NCBI GenBank assembly: GCA_946894095.1
Contig: OX335650.1
Span: forward strand, 434,001-498,000
DNA: 64,000 nucleotides
Reading direction: 5' to 3'
From: Incurvaria masculella
Taxonomy: Eukaryota > Arthropoda > Insecta > Lepidoptera > Incurvariidae
Positions 22,410-33,727 of this stretch are shown one piece after another (position 1 is the first letter of the stretch; the number at the start of each line of letters is the position of its first letter). A program made the position numbers and the translations under genes. The notes beneath the pieces were generated by a model. The model saw only the letters and a list, made by a program, of their open reading frames with translations. It had not been told where the DNA came from and ran no database searches.

Positions 22410-23097
22410 AAGAAAATGGATTACCCCAGCATTAATTAAATGTATTGAAAAAAGAGACCACATGCATCAACAGGCTAAAGCCGACAAACATAATCTTACA
22501 CTTCAAAAGACTTACAAACGTTACAGAAACACATGCATCAAAGCCACAAAGGTCGCAAAGGAACTTTACATAAATAAAGACTTACACAACAATAGACATA
22601 ACCCGAAGAAGGTATGGAAAATAATAAAAGATGTTGCTGCATTACCTTCCAAACAAAAAAACCACAGTGAAATCAGTGGACCGGACTGCATTAACTTATA
22701 TTATGCTAACGTTGGACCAAAACTTGCAAATATTACTTTGACTAAACTTAACACTACCGAAGCTTCCCTTACCTCTAGAGCAAGAAGGCAAAACCCAAAA
22801 GCACCTTTCTCTTTCTTCATGTACCCAACTGACGAACAGGAAATATATAACACCATTAATGCCCTTAAAACTGACAGTGCCGCAGGATGGGATGATATCA
22901 CAGCAATATTTCAAAAAAAAATGCACAACCACATAATAGAACCCTTAGCCCACATCATTAATACGAGTATCTCTACTGGCACTTTTCCTAATTCCTTCAA
23001 AAAATCAGTCATAGTCCCTATTTACAAAGCCGGTGATAAAACATTAGTCTGCAACTATCGACCAATATCCCTGCTAACAAGCTGTCCAAAATCCTAG
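22396..23097 (+). pseudogene. LINE 2 ORF2 middle part: linker and reverse transcriptase fingers
   Basis: This frame continues the protein with KRKWITPALIKCIEKRDHM, a helical linker (KVWKIIKD) and the first polymerase motifs (GWDDI, SVIVPIYKAGDK, NYRPISLLTS). It stops at the TAG at 23095. Inserting one base after AGC at about 23082 would keep the frame into the next segment (SKILEKIVKRR), so the stop reflects a one-base deletion. Confidence 0.8.
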
Positions 23098-24407
23098 AAA
23101 AAATCGTAAAAAGAAGGCTCAGTAATTTCCTAGAGACTAACAATCTACTTGCTTCTAACCAATATGGTTTCCGAGTAGATAAATCTACGGAAAAAGCTGT
23201 TGCAGATCTAACTCACCATGTGTCAACAAACTTGGACTCTGGACGGCGCTGCCTTGGAGTTTTTCTTGACTTGGCAAAAGCCTTTGATACCGTCTCACTC
23301 CCAATACTGCTTGCCAAACTTGAACGCTTAGGTATCAGAGGAGGTCCACTAAAATGGTTTGAAAGCTACCTATGCGAGAGAAAGCAACAAGTACGCGTCA
23401 ATGAAGTAGCAAGCTCTCACATAAACGTAGAATACGGTGTTCCACAAGGAAGCGTTTTAGGACCAGTCTTATTTCTTATCTACATTGATGACATGTGCTC
23501 AAAAATAATCAAAGGATGTAAAATAATAACATACGCAGATGACACTGTATTAATCTTCACAGCGTCTACTTGGGATGAAGCATATACTCTTGCAGCCAAT
23601 GGTCTCGCAATGATTAAAAACTGGCTATCCAATAACCTCCTAACGTTAAACATAAATAAAACTAAGTACATGAGTTTTAGCATAACAAAGGCAACTCAAC
23701 CTGACTCAACACACTCCCTGTGTATTCACTCTTGCGACATGAACGCCACACAAAGAAACTTCGCTCAGTGCTCCTGCGAAACTCTAGAAAAGGTTACGCA
23801 GATCAAATACCTAGGAGTAATTCTAGATGAAAACCTGTCTTGGCGGGCGCATATCAGAACATTGGCATCAAGAGTGAGGAAACTTATTTATGTTTTTCGC
23901 AATATTCGCAACATTTCTGACAAATCCATCTTGAAGCTAGTTTACACATCTCTATGCCAGTCTATACTCACGTACTGTATTACTTCTTGGGGAGGTGCTG
24001 CCAAAACCCTTATGCTAGAGGTAGAAAGAGCTCAACGAGCTGTGCTAAGGGTAATGCAAAAAAAGCCATACAGATACCCAACGCACAATCTACACAATGA
24101 GAGCAATCTCTTAACAGTAAGGCAACTTTTCATTTCTTCTATACTGAACGAACAGCGCTCTAAAGGTTTCCAAGCAAGCGTACTAACTCGTTTCACACGT
24201 TCTTCAAATCAAATGTCAGTTCCCAAAACTGAAACTCGTTTCGCTCAGCGTTTCGCTTACTTTCTTGGCCCGTACATATATAACAGAATATTACTTTACA
24301 ACAAATTTACTAGGACTAACAAGCACGATTTTAAACAGCAGGTAAATGGGTGGCTACTAGCACAAAACTATGAACAGACAGAAAATCTACTCTGTATAGT
24401 TAGCTAG
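23082..24407 (+). pseudogene. LINE 2 reverse transcriptase core and C-terminus
   Basis: RNA-directed DNA polymerase. The frame carries SKILEKIV, NQYGFRVDKSTEKAV, FLDLAKAFDTV (first catalytic Asp), GVPQGSVLGPVLFLIYIDD and YADDTVLI (catalytic Asp pair at about 23538-23543), then the thumb region (IKYLGVILDENLSWRAHI) and a C-terminal tail ending at the TAG at 24405-24407. The core is uninterrupted. The enzyme would copy its own mRNA at the nicked target. Because of the two upstream frameshifts this copy cannot make a complete ORF2 protein. The sequence is clearly different from LINE 1 (YADD versus FADD, different C-terminus), so two distinct LINE families are present. Confidence 0.9.
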
Positions 24408-24696
24408 TAACGACTTTATAAAGCCAACTATTTTCTACGAGTCCCCTCCCTTCCCTCACATTACACCACACCACACATCCTATCACCTTACACACATATA
24501 CCAACATCACACACAATACCTATACACATACACTAACACAAAATCATAACATCCAAATCACAACTTCGGATCGATGTTCATGTATTTGTTTATTATTTTT
24601 TTTAATGCGCAACCTCTTTCCCATGATACAGTCAAGCACTAGTTTGGGAAAGAGGGAACATAACTGTTTTTCTACTGTACCTTTATAAAATAAAAT

Positions 24697-24724
24697 TTAA
24701 TTTGATTTGATTTGATTTGATTTA
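24697..24724 (+). repeat. (TTTGA)n terminal microsatellite of LINE 2
   Basis: AATTTGATTTGATTTGATTT marks the 3' end of LINE 2. Many CR1-group elements end in such short repeats instead of poly-A. Confidence 0.75.
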
Positions 24725-24778
24725 AGGTCGATTTTGAATAAAACTAAAACTGCATTAGGATTTTTTTCGAAAAAATGC

Positions 24779-25091
24779 TTTTTAGGGTTAGGGGTACCCA
24801 AAGTGTGAAAACGGAACCTTATTACTAAGCCTCCGCTGTCCGTCCGTCCATCCGTCCGTCCATCCGTCCGTCCGTCCGTCTGTCACAGGGCTGTATCTCA
24901 TGAACCGTAATAGGTAGGCAGCTGAAATTTTCACAGAGTGTGTATTTATGTTGCCGCTATAACAACAAATAGGTAAAATAAAAAAAAAGGAAAATGGAAG
25001 GGGGCCCCATAAAAAAACCGGATTTTTTTCCTGTTCATTCTTGCACAGAACCCTTCGTGTGCGAGTCCGACTCGCACTTGGCCGGTTTTTT
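24779..25091 (-). mobile_element. GACG element, full length
   Basis: The low end reads TTTAGGGTTAGGGGTACCCA. (CCGT/CCAT)n units follow from 24837 to 24880, and the high end is CCGACTCGCACTTGGCCGGT. It starts about 55 bases from the end of LINE 2, so LINE 2 is bracketed by same-orientation GACG copies 4.7 kb apart. Confidence 0.9.
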
Positions 25092-25968
25092 CTAGCCGGC
25101 AATATAACTGTGTAGTGGATTTTGAAAAAAATAAAGAAGCCTATATTTATTCCACCAGCTAATATCAGAATTAATGTCTAATGGAAAAGTCAAGGAAAGT
25201 GTTGTTTTAATGAAATTGTATGAATCAATTTATGTCAAGTATTCACATTACCCGTAAAATTATTTCAAAGTCCGAATAATGCAGTTTTCGCTACCACGTT
25301 ATACTCGTCGGCCCCATGACTCCTTTGAGCTTCTTGCATTATTTGTTATAGTTTCGGATTTGGCCAAGAAGAATACTTGAAATATTCATCCATATTTGTA
25401 CTTCTAGTGTTCTTCTATGTGAGCCTCTCGTAGTGTCGGTAAGTCCTATTTAACCAGTCAATAAGCTACATACTTGCGAAAGCAATTCTCACAAGAGCGG
25501 CCGACTCAAGCAAATCGGATTTGAATAGTCAAGAGGCTCCGTCTCAAAGGATTCTCGAAAGCCGCAGCAAATAAAGTGGATGAGGTTTCGGCGGAGATCG
25601 TCTCGTGTTGAGTTTCTGACTGTCCAGCTTACACCTAACTGACTCTATACTATCGACTAGTCAATAGGTGGGGCCAGCTATCGAATTCGTGGGAATTGCT
25701 ACGGACTCTTTTTACTGAGCACCTTGCATGATTGTTGTGCTACACTGAACAAACAAATTGCGAATCGTAACTGTAATTGCGATAATAACAACCATCTTGC
25801 AACGTTAAAATAGAGCCAACTAAGAGAAATGGTTACACTAACTGAGTGAAAACAGTTAGTCTCAAACATAATGTAACTGTGTTTTTTTAATTGCTTTTTC
25901 AACTGGTGTACCATAACTGTTTTTGAAAACGGTTTACCCTGTTAAAATTACTGTACAGTATCCACAGT
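25092..25968. other. Unassigned
   Basis: No gene recognised. Confidence 0.35.
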
Positions 25969-26023
25969 GTGGGACAGTCCCACGTAATGTGGGACTGTCC
26001 CACATTACGTGGGACAGTCCCAC
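25969..26023. repeat. 55-bp palindrome built from three smaller palindromes
   Basis: Three copies of GTGGGAC-N-GTCCCAC are separated by GTAAT and ATTAC. The whole 55 bp is a near-perfect inverted repeat, differing only at the A/T centres of the units. It can form one long cruciform or three small ones. Confidence 0.9.
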
Positions 26024-26333
26024 GCCTGATTGTATTCAACCGTAATGTTCAATCAGTTGAGATGACCGTTTAAAATGAACAGTTTTGGCTCATTTATAGA
26101 TTTCTACCGTAATATATTAATTTATATGAGAAATACTTTCCCATAAATAAGTGAATTTTAACTGTGCTAACATAGATAACAGTTTGCACATCATATTTTT
26201 CAGAATACATATTAAGAAAGTATTTTCTTACATGACCAGCGGTGTATATGCCTGCTAGAGAAAGAAAAAGCCCGGGAAAAAATGTCCTTTTTCCTCCAAC
26301 TCAAGAGTTGCAGAAGATCCCACTACCACATAG

Positions 26334-26370
26334 TCCCGTAGGCACCATTTGGGTACGGAACCCTAAAAAA
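26334..26370 (+). mobile_element. GACG element, 3' end fragment
   Basis: Only GCACCATTTGGGTACGGAAC and CCTAAAAAA remain. Confidence 0.7.
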
Positions 26371-27918
26371 GGCCGGTGGTAATGAAAGGTAAGCAGCGCT
26401 GAACGACACGCACGTGCCCTGCGCTATCAGTCGTTGGCCGCGCACCGCGCACGCGCAAGTATCGCACCGCCGCCGCCCCCCCTCCCACCTCCCCGCACCC
26501 GCTAGACCAGACCACCGTGTAGTCCAGTCAAAGTAGAATTGGGCGTAAAATAACATTGTTAGTTTTTTTAAATCGCTTCCACCCCAGTGTTTATTTGTGA
26601 CTTTCTGTACTGGATGCGTACTTTATGTTATTCGGGAAAAAAACCTTTATGAAATCTTAATAGAATGATAAATAAAATATCAACTAAACCAACACATTTT
26701 CTACATTCAGTCAACTTAACAAGAAAAAGAACGAAGAAATAAAATAACACAATAATAGAAACAATTTTATAAAGAACACAAGCACAATTTATGTGGCATT
26801 GTAATTAATCACTGCGGAGTTATGAAAATTACCTAAAATTAACCTAATTTTAGGGGATTATGTTCACGATTGAGATCAATTGTAATTACATATTTGAGCC
26901 AATCGGTTCATCGCATCAATATAGTGCATAGTTGTTTTTTTAATCTGTTAAATTAATGTGAAATGTATCGCAATAAATTAATTTTGCATTGTAAATTCTT
27001 TAAATACGCTTTACAAATGTGTTCATGCTATACTTACACCTAGATTTTGTATGAAGAAATAAGTCACCGGAACGAGTATTTAGTTTGGGACATTTAATGT
27101 AAATTCTGCCCAATGCAAGGAGATTCGACGCATGAATTAAGAATTTTGTGAAGTAATATTTTATTATATGCCTTCCCTCGAGAGGGCTTTAACTGATAAA
27201 CTTATTACAGTTAATTTGATAGTAAACTTATTTTAAGAAGTTGTTTTGAATTCTTGAACTTGCCAAATACAATTTTTCGAAAAATTTATTAAGTTCCAAA
27301 CACCAATAGGTTTGAACAGGGTATTTATCCCGACAAAATCATTTTAAAAACTAGAATCCGTATACTCATTGAAAATTGCACAATATTTCACAATTTGAAC
27401 TTTGTATAGAATGATTTCGAGCTCTTTAATTACTTTAGATGTTCGATCGTTTAAATGTGTTGAGGGACTTGATATTCAAAATAGGCAGGATTTATTGAAA
27501 GGGTCATCTACCTATTGACTAGTCTATTACACCGTTCGCTTTGCTCGGGCCGGCTGCTCCACGCTATTTATACACCGGCGCGGCGGCGCGATGGCGCCCG
27601 CACGTGCGTCCTACCATGGCCCAGAATGCCACGGAATCCAGAGGAATCAACAAGCTATGTAATCATGTATCGCTACGAATAAGGTGCAGGTGGTTGATAC
27701 TTGGGTGTGGATTAGCGGTATGGGTTAATACCTACTGGATGTCTTGCCGGTAAAGTCGTTAACTAGCAACGTTTTGTTCGTGATTTGGATTCCAAGTTCA
27801 AAACTGTAGTTCATCTTCTGAACTTACTAAAGGGTAGGGATAATCCCGACCGGGTTGGTACAACCGCATTGAATGGGCAACTGATATGGTCGGATTGTAT
27901 TGGCAACATCCAGTTATC
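26371..27918. other. Unassigned; CpG-rich islands at 26.4-26.5 and 27.54-27.63 kb
   Basis: The first island (CGCACCGCGCACGCGCAAGT region) and the second (CACCGGCGCGGCGGCGCGAT) stand out from AT-rich surroundings. Neither contains a convincing ORF. They could be host promoter or exon DNA. Confidence 0.3.
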
Positions 27919-28325
27919 TTGTGGTCTAGGAGCTGCAGGACCTGCCTGTCATGCGAGAGGTCTGGGTTCAAATTCTCGCCCCGGTCGTCACCACTTTCCA
28001 TCTCTTTGTGAGTTGGATTACTGCATTTCGTTACGAATGCGACTGCTTCCATGGTTCGGAACCCATGTAAAACTGTAGGTCCCCTTCCTCTGCTAGGGTT
28101 AAGCCCGCCCGGTTTGGCATTGGATGAAACTATGCTTGAATCGGCTATGAAACATTGTCCGTGTTTTCCATTCACTTCAATATAGCCATGTGGTCGTAAA
28201 GGGAAGGTCCTGGCATGGCACCTAATTACTTCGGGAATGTGGTGTATTGGGCTACCTAATATGATAACGGTAGTTGTGTGGCATAAGCCATCCTTGCCAT
28301 GTCCATGATTTCCATAAATTAAGAA
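27919..28325 (+). mobile_element. tRNA-headed SINE, full length, diverged
   Basis: The head GTGGTCTAGGAGCTGCAGGA and a box-B-like GGGTTCAAATTCTCG resemble a tRNA promoter. The shared body follows (CATGGTTCGGAACCCATGTA, CTGTAGGTCCCCTTCC, GTCCGTGTTTTCCATTC, TCCTGGCATGGCACCTAATT). The tail is decayed and abuts a second partial tail. Confidence 0.8.
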
Positions 28326-28328
28326 AAA

Positions 28329-28436
28329 AGGTCCTGGCAAAGCACCCAATTCCAGCGTGGTATGTTAGGGTAATATTATCATGACGGTGGGTGTGGTATT
28401 AGCCACCTATTTCCAGTTACATAAAATAAATAAAAC
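28329..28436 (+). mobile_element. SINE tail fragment
   Basis: A second copy of the 3' third only: GGTCCTGGCAAAGCACCCAA, GGTGTGGTATTAGCCACCTA, ending CAGTTACATAAAATAAATAA. It is joined head-to-tail to the preceding SINE. Confidence 0.75.
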
Positions 28437-28524
28437 AGTTTAAAAAAAAACAGGATATAGATGTTTAGTCAATTCATTACTAGTTTGTAATGATATGGAC
28501 TTCCGAAGTAAACACTAAGCCGTT

Positions 28525-28728
28525 CAGCAGGTCTATTCCTGGAATTCCGTAATCAGTAATCCTGGGTATTTAAAACCGCTTTTATAGCAGTTTTCAAAGC
28601 GATTTTTTCGACGGAAAACTTGGATTAAATTGAAAGACTATTTTTCTTAATATTTTCGTCGAGAGCTATATAAGCGGCTTTCTAGACTCAGGATTCCTTA
28701 TTACGGAATTCCAGGAATAGGCCTGCAG
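28525..28728. mobile_element. Fold-back MITE, ~40-bp inverted ends
   Basis: CAGCAGGTCTATTCCTGGAA / TTCCAGGAATAGGCCTGCAG and the adjoining TCCGTAATCAGTAATCCTG / CAGGATTCCTTATTACGGA are inverted. Further inside, ACCGCTTTTATAGC pairs with GCTATATAAGCGGC, so almost the whole 204 bp can fold. There is no coding sequence. The superfamily is unknown. Confidence 0.8.
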
Positions 28729-29440
28729 ATAGTTTTAAATTAACTGGTCGATCGTAGTAGTTTTTACCTGGCAAACAATTTAAAAACATCTCGGTGGGCA
28801 GAGTTTAAAACGAAATAAACACTGCGAAACGCAAAGAGATTTAGTCAAACATAATAACTAGAGACGCAGTAGAGGCCTTCAGCAATTCCATTTTTTTATT
28901 TAAACCAATGGTACGAAATGAAGGTAAACCTCACTAACTTACCCCCGAGGTGATTCCACAGAACATTTTGCCAATTTCCCCCTTCATTTTCTCTTAAATC
29001 TCAGAAATGATAAACTCGTTCTCCCCAAAAATGTCTCTTGGGATTTTTAAGAGATTCTTAAATTGTAATAGGAAGGTAGCGTTTATTTTCACTTTTTCAG
29101 GCACGTCCCAAGATTAATAAGTCTTTGAAATTGTAACATAGCACAGTCAATCAAAGGTTAAAGGATACACTTCCGGTTAAACGTAAAAATTTATGGTGCT
29201 TAAATACAACCTCTGATTCAATTTTGTTAGGGTTTTGTTTACTCAGTAGCTAGTAGACATGCTCAACATGTTAGAATCTGTACTCAACACTATAATTGTT
29301 TCCAAAAGTCAAAGCATTTCTACTGTTCATCTTTTCATTCAACCGGTTGTGCCCTAAACTCTTTGTTCGACTGTACATCCTGAACCGTAAAGCGCCAAAT
29401 CGTTTAATTTTTTGTTATGTACTTAACTGGAAATGGATGG
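28729..29440. other. Unassigned
   Basis: No gene or known repeat recognised. Confidence 0.35.
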
Positions 29441-29840
29441 TTTTTTTTTAGGCAACCTGACATGGATGGCAATTACTACACAGCTATCGTTATTATATTA
29501 GCCTAATACACCACATTCCCGAAGCAATTAGGTGCCATGCCAGGACCTTCCCTTTATGAGCACGGCTACATTGAACTGGATGGAAAACACAAACAATTTT
29601 TCATTGCCGCTTCAACCATGGTTTCATCCAATGCGATGGTACCAACCCTACCACCTAGTAGGGGAAGAAGACCTACAATTGTACATGGGTTCCGAACCAT
29701 GGAACAGCTCGCATTCGTAACGAAATGCACTTATCCAACTCAGAAAGAGAAAGAAAGTGGCGCATGACCGGGAGAGGATTTGAACCCAGACCTCTCGAAT
29801 GAAAGGCAAGTCCTCTAGTCCCTAGACCACGAGCTGTTCA
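29441..29840 (-). mobile_element. tRNA-headed SINE, full length
   Basis: The minus strand reads GAACAGCTCGTGGTCTAGGG at the head, a box-B-like GGGTTCAAATCC, the shared body, and a GCCATCCATGTCAGGTTGCC-type tail with poly-A (T9 at 29441). Confidence 0.85.
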
Positions 29841-29881
29841 AATAAACCCATTGTCATATTATTATATATGAAGATGGTTAA

Positions 29882-30172
29882 TAAACCCACTGTCATATTA
29901 GCCCAATATACCGTATTTCCTTTTATGAGCAACGACATTGAACTGAAATGGACAACACGGAAAATTCATTCATTCATCTTTTCGTCCATAGCAGCTTACC
30001 ATAATATCTTGTGGGGATAGGAGACCTACAGTTTTACATGGATTCGGAACCATGGAACAGCCGCACCCGTGATAAAATGCACTTATTCAACTCAGAAAGA
30101 GAAAGAAAGTAGTGCATGAACGGGCATCTGGCAGGCTAGGCAACTGCCCGCGCCTCTAGGCTACAAGCCATC
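29882..30172 (-). mobile_element. tRNA-headed SINE, internally deleted
   Basis: A second, more decayed SINE lies immediately beyond the first in the same orientation. It has tail words CTGTCATATTAGCCCAATAT, body words TTTTACATGGATTCGGAACC, and a degraded head CTAGGCTACAAGCC. The tandem arrangement suggests serial insertion or a local duplication. Confidence 0.7.
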
Positions 30173-30970
30173 ACATCAACCAGCAATTCATAACAATGCC
30201 TAGGCCCCGACCAATGTTTTCGTGGATCAGAAGGAGCGTTCCAGGCGACTTAGCAGCCTACACGCTCCAAGGAGGTATCGTTCCGTAACAAATTCGTACG
30301 ATCGGATCGCTCTACGGGCCCGAATTAATCGTCCGGGCATTAGTGAACGTGGATGGTATCGGTCGTTAGGACGGAGGGGTCCATTACGGAGGCCGGGGCG
30401 GGGCGGGGCGGGGGTACCTGGGAACACAGGACGTGCTCATCCTCACCGGCGCCGATTTATTTCGTTTCGAGTTGTGTGATTTGGATTAGAGGTAAATCAC
30501 TCCATGAGACTTTTTTCGGCGCAGTAACAATACAATAAATGGTCATCCAGGCAGTTCTGGAATCATGAGTACAGAAGTCTAGATGGGCTCGTTATGCGCT
30601 CTCGATTATAACAATATGGGTCCACCAAGAAGGTCCAAGAAAGCAAAAGATGAGCTTGAAAAGGCCTCTGCCATGCGGTCATTGCGTTCGTTGTCCTCCT
30701 CCGAATGCTCATGGACACCGTCGCTGTCCTAAAAATGTACAGTTCCCCTTAAATGACTCAATGTCAAGAAAATTATGATTTATGAAGAATGAATTAATAT
30801 TAAACAATTGCATTTACATTCGACTTTTTAAGATTTCCACTATACGATTATTGCTTAATAAGCCTATAATGATATAAATATAAACAAAGCACGGGGCCTC
30901 GGTCCTCATTCGAAGGGTCGTGGCTTTAATCAGGCCTCGTGATTTCCTTGATGCCATTTTGTTTAACCTT
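30173..30970. other. Unassigned GC-rich stretch with small ORFs
   Basis: At 30200-30480 GC and CpG are high and a plus frame is open (30222-30479) without motifs. At 30616-30732 an ATG frame of 38 codons (starting MGPPRRSKKAKDELEK) looks protein-like and basic at its start, as in some LINE ORF1 N-termini. I cannot assign it. Confidence 0.3.
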
Positions 30971-31503
30971 TTTTAGGGTTCCGTACCCAAAGGGTGAAAA
31001 CGGAACCCTAATACTAAGCCTCCGCAGTCCGTCCGTCCGTCCGTCCGTCCGTCCGTCCGTCTGTCACAGGGCTGTATCTCATGAACCGTGATAGGTAGGC
31101 AGCTGAAATTTTGGCGGCTACATTGAACTGGATGGAAAACTCGGACAATTTTCATTGCCGCTTCGACCATCGTTCATCCAATGCGATGGTACCAACCCGG
31201 GCGGGATAAACCCTACCACCTAGTAAATAAGGAAGGGGACCTACAGCTTAACGTGGAATCCGAACCACGGCCAGCCTCTCTCAACGGTCGAATGGACACC
31301 CATCCAAGACCAGACCGGACCCAGCGTTGCTTAACTTCGGAGAGCGATCGCCGAAGTGTCGCGCCACTGGGCCACTGAGGCTATAAATAATAAAAAATAA
31401 AGGGGGGCCCCATACAAAAAACGTATTTTTCTGTCGTAAATCTTGTATGATGGTACGGAACCCTTCGTGTGCGAGTCCGACTCGCACTTGGCCGGTTTTT
31501 TTG
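30971..31503 (-). mobile_element. GACG element interrupted by a 5S SINE segment
   Basis: The low part (30971-31112) runs from AGGGTTCCGTACCCAAAGGG through seven CCGT units to GTAGGCAGCTGAAATTTT. The high part (31383-31503) resumes at AATAAAGGGGGGCCCCATAC and ends GACTCGCACTTGGCCGGTTT. Between them is a partial 5S SINE. About 60 bases of the GACG element's middle (CACAGAGTGTGTATTTATTT region) are missing. Confidence 0.85.
31113..31382 (-). mobile_element. 5S rRNA-derived SINE (HaSE3-like), 3'-truncated, nested
   Basis: The minus strand reads GCCTCAGTGGCCCAGTGGCG, then the 5S-like promoter region (GAAGTTAAGCAACGCTGGGT, TCTTGGATGGGTG), then the shared body. It stops inside the body at CAATGTAGCCGCC, so the tail is absent. 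A SINE missing its 3' end is unusual for simple retroposition. Confidence 0.8.
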
Positions 31504-31745
31504 TGTTGGATAAGTGCGTTGTATCATGAATGCGATGAATGGTTCGGAATACATGTAAAACTGAGAATTCCCCTACCCTAACAGCATCGATTAAAGATGA
31601 AGTTATAGGTGTAGTTTAGTAGCACTAGTAGTAGCTCTAGTCAGTAGGGCTCATGGAGGGAAGGTCTCGGCATAGGACCTTATTCTTTGTTGGGCTAAAA
31701 TCAATAACGACATGTGAGCCCATCTATGTCCAGGTTTCATAAAAT
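31504..31745 (+). mobile_element. SINE, decayed, 5'-truncated
   Basis: It starts in the body (GTTGGATAAGTGCGTTGTAT, TGGTTCGGAATACATGTAAA), has a deleted middle, and shows tail words GGAAGGTCTCGGCATAGGAC and CATCTATGTCCAGGTTTCAT. Confidence 0.65.
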
Positions 31746-32104
31746 ATCCACTTCATTCAACGAGTATAAAATTAAATCACCAATCATTCTAGTTTAGGGT
31801 TGCGTACAAACATCAAAAGTTCCTTCCACCCTTCTGAGCACATAATATGTTCACTTATCGAATGATTGAGTTTTTGTGCCCGCAACTGTCGTCAATGGAT
31901 CCGTACGTAGGCAATGTTTCAAGGTGGTTCCGTGTGTGCTGTGTTAGTAGGTGTATCGACATCATTATGTAATAATAATGACAATGTTATTTTCGTTGAA
32001 CTTCGTGTTGTGTCCGCACTGAGACGACCGTTTGACCGTTGTACGTGGGTCTGGAATTGTCACGTCAGTCAATCGAGCTTCTTCAGCGAAGAGCAGTAAT
32101 ATTT
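31746..32104. other. Unassigned
   Basis: Nothing recognised. Confidence 0.3.
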
Positions 32105-32500
32105 CTTGGAGTCTTTTTTTTAATTACTGAACATGGATGGCCAATACCACACCGACCGTTACGATATTAGCCCAACACACTACATTCCTGGTGGAATTAG
32201 ATGTCATGCCAAAATCTCCCCCTGATGAAATTTGATTACAATTAATACTTCCGAATGAATAAGTACTACCTTTTGGAAATGGTAATACCTAACACCTTAT
32301 TAATTAACAAGACTCAGCACAGCTTTTGGTTGCAAAATATTAAAAGAAATGACAAAGGCTTTCTTTGCAACGCAAAGTAAACCGCAACCCGGGAGCGATT
32401 AACCCTACCACCTAGTAAGTAAGGAAGGGGGCCTTGACGTGGAATCCGAACTACGAACGACGATCCGCTTAGTCGCCTCTTACGATATGCGCGCGAACAA
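32105..32500 (-). mobile_element. SINE with third head type, internally decayed
   Basis: The tail lies at 32105-32215 (complement of GGAATGTAGTGTGTTGGGCT and GCCATCCATGTTCAG). The body start lies at 32388-32440, and the head at 32441-32500 reads CGTAAGAGGCGACTAAGCGG then GTTCGTAGTTCGGATTCCAC on the minus strand. The middle is replaced by unrelated AT-rich sequence. Confidence 0.6.
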
Positions 32501-32816
32501 AATCAGTGAGCATATCGATGCAGTGAGCGAAATTGTATTCCTTTTACGTGGGGGAACCCACACAGGCAGGTTTAAAAACCAGGTGTCGATACCTTTGAGC
32601 CATTGCTTGCAGCTACTCATCATCCTAGGTCGTCACGATTCGTCTCCGAATCAGCTGGATAATTAAGTAATAAGCAATAGTATGATTTAGAGATCTCTAT
32701 TCCATTTAGCAATGAGACCTTGTGTCCAGATCGTGACGCTCAGTGGAGAATTGCATGAACTGTGTGAAGTTGGCGAAGCAGGCCATTACGATGTCAACTG
32801 AAGAGAAAGTTGACAT

Positions 32817-33366
32817 TTAAGGTGGCCCAACCCGGCGGGCCTAACTCATTCGCGGGCACGGTACAAAACAGTACTGTTGCGCTCTGGGACCTTCTGTGTT
32901 TCAGAGAATAAGACAGGCTCCGTGATGAGGAAGATGCAACATGTCCACAAAAAAGACAATGTGCATAGTGTATGATTTGGTAAGATTTACGAAAATTTTA
33001 ATTTCAAAACGACTTATAGCTAAAAGTAAACCACAACCGCTGTAATCAAAAATCTAACAAAAACCAAATAGATTATAAATCTTGATTAAATAAGCTATGT
33101 CTGATGACTAATCTTTTTAAGATCTTCTTACTTTATCATTGCGTAATCCACCTCCAAAGTTATTGTATAAAACGAGCAAAAAATTCGAACTTTCGGACCT
33201 TATAACTTAGATACCAAACACAATTTTACAATGCCAATGGTCATCAGACATCTAGTTCAATCAAATAAAGCTATTTTGAGCAACATTTTGGATCTCTGAC
33301 AAGAAATATGGGCGTGATCTTCTTTCCCCTTTTGTATGGGGAGATGAGCGGGATGGGCCACCTTAA
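32817..33366 (+). mobile_element. TTAA-flanked MITE, copy 2
   Basis: TTAA at 32817-32820 and 33363-33366 bound 542 bp. The ends are GGTGGCCCAACCCGGCGGGC and the complement of GCGGGATGGGCCACC. It is about the same length as copy 1 and nearly collinear with it. Confidence 0.9.
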
Positions 33367-33727
33367 GGGGGGTATTAGTACCTAATAAAATTTATTTCCA
33401 TAAGGGGGTAAGTACAAGAATATTTAATTTCATTAAAAAATATCTACATCGAATTTCAATAGTCAAAAAGTACATTTTTAGATTGATGGTCTAGCCATAA
33501 TTTAACAGAGTATTTACCCTATCAATTCCCTATACTACGAGCGATAACTGTTTCCATGCTCTTAATGTTTTACTACGTTTTAGAAATTTTGCATTCTAAA
33601 ATATATCGTAGAAATCTAGGTCTGAATTTTTTAATCCAACCGCACCCAGTGTTTAACTACTTGGAATTTATTCAGCAAAATATACAAGGCTGAAAAATGT
33701 TACGATTCTGGTATCGATAGAATTATA
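33367..33727. other. Unassigned
   Basis: AT-rich, nothing recognised. Confidence 0.35.

Larger units (their letters stand above)
20098..24724 (+). mobile_element. Non-LTR retrotransposon (LINE 2), nearly complete but inactive
   Basis: A ~4.6-kb APE-type LINE with ORF1 (20146-21129), an endonuclease plus reverse transcriptase ORF2 (21438-24407) and a 3' UTR ending in TTTGATTTGATTTGATTTGA at about 24703. ORF2 is interrupted by two frameshifts. The 5' end appears cut: ORF1 has no start codon, and stops lie just 5' at 20128-20145. Gene order and motifs fit the CR1/Jockey group. Confidence 0.85.

Noticed and set aside
29537..29767. Repeated ORFs beginning MPGPSLYEHGYIELDGKH (also at 2717, 50444, 55442 and 62346).
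   Set aside because: These are conserved only because they lie in the SINE body, which is non-coding; they recur wherever the SINE occurs.
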